Assembly: GCA_003162615.1 (NCBI GenBank)
Contig: PMNG01000199.1
Coordinates: forward strand, 2,802-10,886
Origin: Methanothrix sp.
GTDB lineage: Archaea; Halobacteriota; Methanosarcinia; Methanotrichales; Methanotrichaceae
Direction of reading: 5' to 3'
Length of the DNA stretch: 8,085 nucleotides
Shown: positions 1 to 4,450 of the stretch, one piece after another
Layout: every line of letters starts with the position of its first letter
Numbering within the stretch: position 1 is the stretch's first letter
Notes under the pieces: model-generated
Database searches by the model: none
Told to the model about the DNA's origin: nothing
The model's input: the letters and a program-made list of their open reading frames with translations, nothing else
Translations under genes and position numbers: made by a program

Positions 1-372
1 CCCTGGACCATTAACAGTGTGGACGAAGCTAGCTGGCTCTTCAGGCTAGGGTCCGACGGCGTGGTCACTGACAACCCATGCCTCATTAGAGGTGTGGCAA
101 ATCAGCCTGTCAAGGACACCTCCAGAAGCAACTGTGACTATTACCCTTGCCACAACTTCGAGGGTCAAGATTGCACTCACTGCTTCTGCCCCTTGTATCC
201 CTGTCGGGATCCGGATCTGGGAAAGTTTGTGATAACTAAAAGAGGAAAAAGGGTATGGACCTGTATTGATTGCCGATTGGTCCACAGGCCGATTGTTTCC
301 GAATACCTTTCTCAGCATCCCGAAGCGACAGCCTCGGACCTAAAATCTCTAGTCAACAACGAGATTAAATAA
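1..372 (+). CDS. Glycerophosphodiester phosphodiesterase C-terminus fused to a cysteine-rich small domain (5' partial)
   Basis: The reading frame is open from the first base, so the gene begins upstream of the window; 123 residues are visible. Residues 1-29 (PWTINSVDEA..., then LGSDGVVTDNP) match the conserved end of glycerophosphodiester phosphodiesterases, normally WTVN...LGVDGIITDNP, where the TIM barrel closes. These enzymes hydrolyse glycerophosphodiesters to glycerol phosphate and an alcohol. From about residue 43 the protein becomes a cysteine-rich small domain (PF04071-like): NCDYYPCHNFEG, then C58, C61, C63 and C68, and a final C88-x2-C91-x3-H95 within VWTCIDCRLVHRP. This domain is thought to bind metal and is otherwise known to me mainly from cobamide-related proteins of methanogens. 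The in-frame GTG at base 19 is internal, not a real start. The cupin gene follows after 24 bp. The Cys-rich call is secure; the phosphodiesterase call rests on about 29 residues. Confidence 0.75.
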   Translation, partial: PWTINSVDEASWLFRLGSDGVVTDNPCLIRGVANQPVKDTSRSNCDYYPCHNFEGQDCTHCFCPLYPCRDPDLGKFVITKRGKRVWTCIDCRLVHRPIVSEYLSQHPEATASDLKSLVNNEIK

Positions 373-396
373 TGATGAAGCGATTACCATTATCGC

Positions 397-768
397 ATGT
401 TCATAAAGTCTATCCAGGAAGGCGATTACTTCCAGGCCTTTGATAACACCACTCTATGCGAACTTATCCATCCTGCCAGGGATTGCAGCATAGTCCTTCC
501 CTACAGCATTGTCCATGTAGTGCTGAAGCCGGGTATGACATCGCTGCCTCACCTTCTAAAAGAGTCTTCGGAGGTTTACTATATTTTGGAGGGCCGAGGC
601 GAGATGCACATAGATAATGAATCAGCGGCTGTCGCACAAGGTCAAGCCGTTTACATCCCGCCAGGCTCGAAGCAGTACATTCAGAATATGGGAACCGATG
701 ATTTGAAATTCCTGGGCATAGTCCATCCAATGTGGAGAAAGGAAGACGAAGTAATCCTTGGAGTTTGA
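397..768 (+). CDS. Small single-domain cupin protein
   Basis: A 123-residue protein with one Cupin_2-type beta barrel. Cupin motif 1 reads PGMTSLPHLLKESSEVYYIL followed by EGRG, giving one candidate metal-binding His (H52) and Glu (E59), but not the usual H-x-H pair. Motif 2 reads GQAVYIPPGSKQYIQNMG, where the usual metal-binding His is replaced by Gln. The metal site is therefore reduced, as in many small archaeal cupins that bind ligands rather than act as oxygenases; substrate cannot be told. The ATG at 397 is the only start in this frame after the in-frame stop at 376; the Shine-Dalgarno sequence is weak (GAAG-like, 378-381). It lies 24 bp after the cysteine-rich gene and 36 bp before the VOC gene, on the same strand, so the three are probably one transcript. 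Family is confident; function is unknown. Confidence 0.85.
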   Translation: MFIKSIQEGDYFQAFDNTTLCELIHPARDCSIVLPYSIVHVVLKPGMTSLPHLLKESSEVYYILEGRGEMHIDNESAAVAQGQAVYIPPGSKQYIQNMGTDDLKFLGIVHPMWRKEDEVILGV

Positions 769-786
769 ATCGTAATCTTATAGCCT

Positions 787-803
787 TAAGATCAGGGATC
801 TTA
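787..803 (+). promoter_or_regulatory. Hairpin enclosing the ribosome binding site of the VOC gene
   Basis: TAAGATC (787-793) and GATCTTA (797-803) form a perfect 7-bp stem around a three-base loop, AGG. The only good Shine-Dalgarno match for the ATG at 805 is AGGG (794-797), seven bases from the start, so it sits in the loop and first stem base. Folding would hide the binding site and abut the start codon. The 5' arm has a second perfect partner, GATCTTA at 859-865 inside the coding region. Control by folding is inference. Confidence 0.5.
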
Positions 804-804
804 G

Positions 805-1950
805 ATGAAAGAGATGAAAGAAAAAATCGAATCCAAGAATGAAGCCGATCTATTGAAGGATCTTAGAAATAGCGATGAGTACCTGAAGGAAAAAGCTCCT
901 GGCATCATAGCCGAAAGAAAGCGGCTGGGGCTTGAAGGCCTAGTTGGCGGCCTCCAGGCAGTGATCATAAACACGGAACCCGAAAGGCAAAGAGCAACGG
1001 CCGAGGAGCTTCTTAGGTACACGGGTCTGGAGTTCAACGGGGCGTTCCAGGATGACGAATACAGGACCTGTGTGCTGAAGACTCCCGGCTACCATGAGTT
1101 CCGTTCAGCCGATTTTCTGATCAGGTCCAGAATCAAAGGAGGGAACCCATTTTATCAGCTCAATGCGGCTCCCAAATCCGGGCACCTTCCAAACACGAGG
1201 CTGGAGACCTTCGTCTTCGAGACGAAGGACATCGAGGAGTACGTTTCCATCCAAAAATCCCAAGGGTTTCAGTTTCTCACCGATGACATCGTCCGCATGG
1301 ACAACTACTCATTCATTCAGACGGTGCCATCCAGGTTCACAGGAAACTCTCTTGGTTTTATCCAATGGGCAGGCGAGAAAGGGCGCTACGAAACCTCGGG
1401 GAGTCGCACATTGGACTGGGATATGAAAAAGCCGAAGCTAGATCACCTCAAGAACGTAAGCTGGCTTGATCATGCGGCCACCAGGGTGAAGGCCCAGGAT
1501 AGAAATCAGGGCATAATCGAGTTCATGAAGCTTACCAACTATAACTTCGACTTCGCTATTTACGTAAAACCGCAAAACTCCATAACAAGCGTAGCCAGGC
1601 TTTCCCCAAAGGATTTTGCCATGGTCTTTACCTCGGGAATATCGCCCTACATCAGCGATGAGATATCAGGGCCAACTGAGAAGTTCATTCACAACTACGG
1701 GAGCAGAGTGCACCACATAGCCTTCCAGACAGAAGAGATAGAAGACACGTACGATTCGTTGGTCAGAGACGAAATGAAGTTCCTGATTGAGCTGGTGGGG
1801 TCGCCTGAAGAGGGGTTGAAGCAGACGTTCACCGAGCCTTCCGGGAACACACTGCTGGTTAACGAATACATTCACAGGTACGGAGATTTCGATGGCTTCT
1901 TCAGCAAGTCCAATGTAACTTTGCTGACGGCGGCTACAGGAAAACAGTGA
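805..1950 (+). CDS. Two-domain VOC-superfamily protein, 4-hydroxyphenylpyruvate dioxygenase-like
   Basis: A 381-residue protein with the two-fold vicinal-oxygen-chelate architecture of 4-hydroxyphenylpyruvate dioxygenase (HPPD). A charged helical leader (1-45) precedes an N-terminal VOC module (about 47-190, including LETFVFETKDIEEY) and a C-terminal module (about 218-365). The iron ligands expected from HPPD are all present: H223 (WLDHAATRV), H304 (VHHIAFQTEEIE) and E354 (LVNEYIHRYGDFDGFF). The H223-H304 spacing is like HPPD, but H304-E354 is only 50 residues, against about 80 in bacterial HPPD, so the segment lining the HPPD active site is shortened and the substrate may differ. HPPD turns 4-hydroxyphenylpyruvate into homogentisate with O2; no other tyrosine-degradation gene is visible here. 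The ATG at 805 is chosen because AGGG lies seven bases upstream; M4 is an alternative. It is the last gene of the plus-strand cluster and is followed by inverted repeats. Superfamily is sure; HPPD activity is doubtful. Confidence 0.75.
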   Translation: MKEMKEKIESKNEADLLKDLRNSDEYLKEKAPGIIAERKRLGLEGLVGGLQAVIINTEPERQRATAEELLRYTGLEFNGAFQDDEYRTCVLKTPGYHEFRSADFLIRSRIKGGNPFYQLNAAPKSGHLPNTRLETFVFETKDIEEYVSIQKSQGFQFLTDDIVRMDNYSFIQTVPSRFTGNSLGFIQWAGEKGRYETSGSRTLDWDMKKPKLDHLKNVSWLDHAATRVKAQDRNQGIIEFMKLTNYNFDFAIYVKPQNSITSVARLSPKDFAMVFTSGISPYISDEISGPTEKFIHNYGSRVHHIAFQTEEIEDTYDSLVRDEMKFLIELVGSPEEGLKQTFTEPSGNTLLVNEYIHRYGDFDGFFSKSNVTLLTAATGKQ

Positions 1951-1957
1951 AGAGATT

Positions 1958-1991
1958 CGAGCAGAATTTGGGGGGTGTTGCTCGATTCTGC
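1958..1991 (+). terminator. Overlapping inverted repeats after the VOC gene, possible terminator
   Basis: Beginning 8 bp after the VOC stop codon, CGAGCA (1958-1963) pairs with TGCTCG (1979-1984), and GCAGAAT (1961-1967) pairs with ATTCTGC (1985-1991). The two pairings share bases 1961-1963 and exclude each other. The loop holds a run of six G (1970-1975). No long T tract follows on the plus strand. The site lies between two converging genes, so it may serve either or neither. Confidence 0.4.
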
Positions 1992-2012
1992 ATAAAAGAG
2001 CTAATAAAACAT

Positions 2013-2327
2013 TTAGGGCTCTAAGAACAACGCGATCAGTTGGATAAGAAAGCCTGTAAATAGTGCTGCTAAACCCAATCGATATGTGCAGCGGTGCCTT
2101 TCAACATCCGGTCCAGTAAACTCAAGAAGTGCTTTACTCGCTTTAATGAATGCGCCTTTAGTCCCAACCTGAATGTAGCCACCATGCCGATCTCCAAAGA
2201 TGGCTTGCGACGGGTCTGGTCTCCATGAGGGGTCATCAGGTCTGATCTTAACGAAAGCGTCTATTCCACCCAACAACATCAACAGCGTCCCGAGAGCATT
2301 GATGATTATCCCTATGAGGTTTAGCAA
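2013..2327 (-). CDS. Small two-helix membrane protein, unknown function
   Basis: A 104-residue protein I do not recognise. It has a hydrophobic helix at about 3-26 (LIGIIINALGTLLMLLGG), a polar middle (27-82) rich in Asp, Pro, Arg and Gly, and a second helix at about 84-102. Both ends are thus in the membrane and the loop of some 55 residues is on one side. It follows the 136-residue membrane protein by 17 bp on the same strand and is probably co-transcribed. The start is uncertain: the frame has only TTG at 2327 before an in-frame stop at 2376-2378, and the nearby GGAGGG (2349-2354) is 21 bases away, too far. That GGAGGG instead abuts an out-of-frame ATG (2345-2347) overlapping the upstream stop as ATGA, which yields only eight codons. 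Internal M17 is the next option. The gene may be damaged at its 5' end. Confidence 0.55.
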   Translation of the reverse strand: MLNLIGIIINALGTLLMLLGGIDAFVKIRPDDPSWRPDPSQAIFGDRHGGYIQVGTKGAFIKASKALLEFTGPDVERHRCTYRLGLAALFTGFLIQLIALFLEP

Positions 2328-2343
2328 TCGGCTGAGAAACGTA

Positions 2344-2754
2344 TCATTCCCTCCACAAAAACTGCCATTGCACGTTTAGATCTTTTCTTAAGGCAGGTAT
2401 TAATTCTTCAAAAATTATGTTATGTGCTCGCTTTGCATCCTTAAATGTGTCTGGATGAGTGAGATTTTTGTCAATTATTTCATAAACTTCTTTGGAACAA
2501 CCACATAATACTAATTTGTATATAGTTAATTGAAATTTGTAAGCAATATTATTAAATTTATTTAATTCTATAAGTTTATTTTCATTATCGAACCAGAATT
2601 TTATAGCTTCTGTGAGTGTTTCCAAAACCTCAAGATAAATTTGTCTTTTCAACTCATATTGTCTTCTTCTAACATCCAAATACCAAGCACTGAAGAAACC
2701 TATCAAACCGCCTGCCATAACACCTAATAGAGTTACAATTACACCAGCATCCAT
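2344..2754 (-). CDS. Membrane-anchored small protein with helical cytoplasmic domain, unknown function
   Basis: A 136-residue protein I do not recognise. One N-terminal transmembrane helix (about 4-26, glycine-rich GVMAGGLIGF) is followed by a basic stretch (DVRRRQYELKRQ), which by the positive-inside rule places the rest in the cytoplasm. Residues 30-125 look mostly helical with heptad-like spacing; C84 and C86 form a C-x-C. The ATG at 2754 is well supported by GGAGG at 2765-2769 and by a TATA-like element further upstream. The coding sequence is visibly AT-rich (many TTA/ATA/AAT codons) compared with the GC-richer genes on either side, which suggests later acquisition or relaxed selection. 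It forms a probable two-gene unit with the following two-helix protein. No nuclease, NTPase or other effector motif is visible, so no defence role is claimed. Confidence 0.7.
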   Translation of the reverse strand: MDAGVIVTLLGVMAGGLIGFFSAWYLDVRRRQYELKRQIYLEVLETLTEAIKFWFDNENKLIELNKFNNIAYKFQLTIYKLVLCGCSKEVYEIIDKNLTHPDTFKDAKRAHNIIFEELIPALRKDLNVQWQFLWRE

Positions 2755-2764
2755 CTCGTCCTCT

Positions 2765-2769
2765 CCTCC
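2765..2769 (-). promoter_or_regulatory. Ribosome binding site fixing the start of the 136-residue membrane protein
   Basis: On the minus strand GGAGG (2769-2765) runs on into AGAGG and lies ten bases before the ATG at 2754. It is a strong archaeal Shine-Dalgarno match and supports this start. Confidence 0.6.
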
Positions 2770-2810
2770 AGAACTGCCATCAGTGTTTAGCCATACCTCT
2801 CCACCTATTG

Positions 2811-2820
2811 GCTATATAAC
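2811..2820 (-). promoter_or_regulatory. TATA-like promoter element for the minus-strand membrane protein pair
   Basis: The minus strand reads GTTATATAGC here, about 57 bases upstream of the ATG at 2754. An archaeal TATA box at this place would start transcription near 2790 and leave a leader of roughly 35 bases that includes the GGAGG site. No clear BRE can be assigned. Confidence 0.4.
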
Positions 2821-2853
2821 TGTCTCGGAATTACAACACTGAAGGGAGGTGGG

Positions 2854-2900
2854 GCGTTCTATGACATTTTTCAGAAATCTTGCCACTTGTCACAGAACGC
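2854..2900. repeat. Long imperfect inverted repeat between minus-strand genes
   Basis: The twelve-base arms GCGTTCTATGAC (2854-2865) and GTCACAGAACGC (2889-2900) are complementary at 11 of 12 positions, with one A/C mismatch and a 23-base loop. In the minus direction it follows the secreted Ada-type gene directly after its oligo-T tract. It could strengthen termination or be a protein-binding site; the arms are more symmetrical than a chance pairing in this gap would usually be. Confidence 0.55.
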
Positions 2901-2905
2901 TGTCC

Positions 2906-2912
2906 AAAAAAA
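2906..2912 (-). terminator. Oligo-T terminator of the secreted Ada-type gene
   Basis: Seven consecutive T on the minus strand lie eight bases after the stop codon of the secreted zinc-binding protein (stop at 2921-2923). Oligo-T tracts are the usual archaeal transcription termination signal. The inverted repeat at 2854-2900 follows. Confidence 0.5.
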
Positions 2913-2920
2913 CGAGATAA

Positions 2921-3241
2921 TCACGGTGGATTGCAGATCCCGCAGGGCACGTAGCCGTGAGCCCGGGCATCCGCAGAGCTCGTGAACCAGATCTCATTCT
3001 CGGGCTTGATCTTTTTGGCTGCGTTGCAGCTTGGGTAATGATACTTATCGGATTTTATTGAGCCTACAAAGACGTACTCTGGAGCTTTGGTTACTTCATT
3101 CGGAGCGTTCTGTAAGCTCGGGCTTTGGACATCGATCGCCGCTCCTCCATGGTTCGTGTCCGATGCTGGCGCTGAGATGGCCAGGGGCATCAGCAAAGCC
3201 AGCAAGATCAGGATATAGGTTGACCTCATACAATTACTCAT
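2921..3241 (-). CDS. Secreted protein with C-terminal Ada-type zinc-binding module
   Basis: A 106-residue protein. Residues 5-24 form a classical signal peptide (MRSTYILILLALLMPLAISA, cleavage likely after about A24), followed by a low-complexity linker (25-52). The C-terminal part (about 56-105) resembles the metal-binding module of Ada (PF02805-like), also found alone or fused to nucleases: YVFVGS, KYHYPSCNAAKKIKPEN, then ARAHGYVPCGICNPP. Candidate zinc ligands are H68, C72, C100 and C103. In Ada this fold accepts methyl groups and binds DNA; in exported proteins its role is unknown, and no nuclease or DNA-binding part is present. The ATG at 3241 is the longest start; M5 (3229) gives a more normal signal peptide, and neither has a clear Shine-Dalgarno sequence. 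An oligo-T tract follows the stop codon. Export and module are well supported; function is not known. Confidence 0.75.
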   Translation of the reverse strand: MSNCMRSTYILILLALLMPLAISAPASDTNHGGAAIDVQSPSLQNAPNEVTKAPEYVFVGSIKSDKYHYPSCNAAKKIKPENEIWFTSSADARAHGYVPCGICNPP

Positions 3242-3268
3242 TATAGATCATGAGTATTTGCGGATCTG

Positions 3269-3454
3269 ATGAAAAAGGTTTCGGTAGTCTGTAAACTCGC
3301 GGAATGCCCGTGTCACATGGAACTGGAATGGGTCCGCCTGGAGCGGAACGTGGAAAGCCGACTGGTAAACGGTCCAATTGTGGAACAGTGTGACGCTGGA
3401 ACCCTAGTTGCAATTGATATCTTTCCAAGGGCATATTCCGCGTTAAATAGATAA
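3269..3454 (+). CDS. Possible small cysteine-containing protein, unknown
   Basis: A 61-residue open frame with four cysteines (C8, C13, C15, C41), including CPCH at 13-16 which could bind metal, and a plausible amphipathic strand pattern in its second half (GPIVEQCDAGTLVAIDIF). It lies in the 299-bp gap between the divergent secreted Ada-type gene and the sulfurtransferase. Against it: only 27 bp separate its start from the divergent ATG at 3241, the upstream Shine-Dalgarno match is weak (GGAT, six bases before the ATG at 3269), and I recognise no family. It could equally be a chance frame. Confidence 0.3.
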   Translation: MKKVSVVCKLAECPCHMELEWVRLERNVESRLVNGPIVEQCDAGTLVAIDIFPRAYSALNR

Positions 3455-3474
3455 ATCATTAGTTCCTAAATAAG
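3443..3474 (+). promoter_or_regulatory. AT-rich promoter region of the sulfur operon
   Basis: Two TATA-like stretches, TTAAATAGATAAAT (3443-3456) and CTAAATAAG (3466-3474), precede the sulfurtransferase. The second would place transcription start near 3495-3500, upstream of GGAG at 3527-3530, which is ten bases from the ATG at 3541. A 6-bp inverted repeat (CTGCAT 3485-3490 with ATGCAG 3508-3513) spans the expected start site and might be an operator; this is inference. Confidence 0.35.
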
Positions 3475-3540
3475 CTCATAATGCCTGCATTTTCTCTAGC
3501 GTAATTCATGCAGTCCTGAATCCTATGGAGTTAAAAATCT

Positions 3541-4428
3541 ATGAAGACGTATCCGCATCCATCAGGCGATGGAAAGGTTAAGTGGATTTCCACAGAGTGG
3601 CTAGCTCAGCATATAGATGACAAGGGCCTCACGATCCTGGACGTCCAGCCCAACATTCACGACTACATCATGGGCCATATTCCAAACGCAATCTACCTGA
3701 ACGAGGGGCTCCTCAGATCGGCCTGGAAAGGCCTTCCGGCAATGTACGTGCCTCCGGAATCGATAAAGCCTGTCCTGGACAGAACCGGTCTAGACCCGAA
3801 TAAACCCACGGTGATTTACTCCGGAGCGGGGCGCTACAGTAAATGCACTGCGGGCTTGGGCGAAGGCCTTGAGCAGCCGATGATGGCCTACTCCCTGGCT
3901 CGGTTTGGCCATAACAAGCTCTACATCCTCGACGGCGGCATAGAGAAGTGGAAGGAGGAAGGCCAGGAGCTGACCAAGGTCTATCCGGAGTGTAAGGAGT
4001 CGGATTTCAAGGTCGAGGTCCAGAAGGACTACTTCGTCACCTACGACGAGTTCAGGGCGATGAAGGACAGGAAGGATGTCGTAGTCTTCGATGCCAGGCC
4101 GACGGATATCTACGAGCAGGGCGGTCTATGGCCCAAGCTCGGCCACATCCCGGGAGCCTTCAGTCTCCCCTGGAGAAGCCTGATGACAAAGGACAACGCG
4201 AGGCTTCTGAAGAGCGACGAGGAGCTTAAGGAGATAGTTGGCAAATTCGAGATAACTCCGGACAAGACGCTTCTCATCTACTGCGGAACTGGCAGGGAGG
4301 CCACCAACGAGTTCTGCATCTTGAAGTGGTACTTAGGTTACGACAAGATCAAGATCTTCGAAGGATCTTTCACCGAATGGGCATCTCACCAGGATAATCC
4401 AACGGTGACGGGCTCGAAACCGTATTGA
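3541..4428 (+). CDS. Tandem-rhodanese thiosulfate/3-mercaptopyruvate sulfurtransferase
   Basis: A 295-residue cytoplasmic sulfurtransferase with two rhodanese domains, the usual length for the family (about 280-300). Domain 1 (about 14-142) has LDVQ, GHIPNA and YILDGGIEKWKEEG, but its active-site loop reads IYSGAGRYSKC, with Ser94 in the usual cysteine position, so it is expected to be structural. Domain 2 (about 165-285) has VFDARP, GHIPGAFSLP and the active loop YCGTGREA with Cys248 as the persulfide-carrying residue. The loop is unlike the mercaptopyruvate type (CGSGVT) and the mammalian thiosulfate type (CRKGVT), so donor preference is open. Such enzymes move sulfane sulfur from thiosulfate or mercaptopyruvate to cyanide, thiols or proteins. 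GGAG at 3527-3530 supports the start. It is 22 bp upstream of the persulfide dioxygenase fusion, surely its operon partner, which points to persulfide/thiosulfate handling. Confidence 0.9.
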   Translation: MKTYPHPSGDGKVKWISTEWLAQHIDDKGLTILDVQPNIHDYIMGHIPNAIYLNEGLLRSAWKGLPAMYVPPESIKPVLDRTGLDPNKPTVIYSGAGRYSKCTAGLGEGLEQPMMAYSLARFGHNKLYILDGGIEKWKEEGQELTKVYPECKESDFKVEVQKDYFVTYDEFRAMKDRKDVVVFDARPTDIYEQGGLWPKLGHIPGAFSLPWRSLMTKDNARLLKSDEELKEIVGKFEITPDKTLLIYCGTGREATNEFCILKWYLGYDKIKIFEGSFTEWASHQDNPTVTGSKPY

Positions 4429-4437
4429 TCCTTCATT

Positions 4438-4443
4438 GGAGGT
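4438..4443 (+). promoter_or_regulatory. Ribosome binding site that fixes a GTG start
   Basis: GGAGGT lies seven bases before GTG at 4451. A TTG at 4436 would give a frame five codons longer, but the Shine-Dalgarno sequence would then lie inside the coding region. The N-terminus from 4451 (MLFERIVSRGLAHYSYLVGD) also matches where this protein family begins. Confidence 0.8.
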
Positions 4444-4450
4444 CCGTTCC

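Noticed and set aside
1163..1426. Plus-strand frame inside the VOC gene
   Set aside because: Ser/Arg/Pro-rich translation in an alternate frame of a gene with clear homology.
805..1950. Naming the VOC protein hpd outright
   Set aside because: The ligand triad fits but the C-terminal module is shortened, the pathway is absent and O2 use is doubtful, so the specific name is not justified.
2013..2754. Defence or toxin-antitoxin system
   Set aside because: No nuclease, NTPase, NADase, antitoxin-type DNA-binding or pore motif is recognisable, and no partner effector gene is present.
3234..3434. Minus-strand frame opposite the small cysteine-containing frame
   Set aside because: It overlaps the start of the secreted Ada-type gene and is proline/arginine-rich without domain-like pattern; looks like an antisense shadow.
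4436..4450. TTG at 4436 as start of the persulfide dioxygenase fusion
   Set aside because: The GGAGGT ribosome binding site at 4438-4443 would be inside the coding sequence; GTG at 4451 has ideal spacing and fits the family N-terminus.
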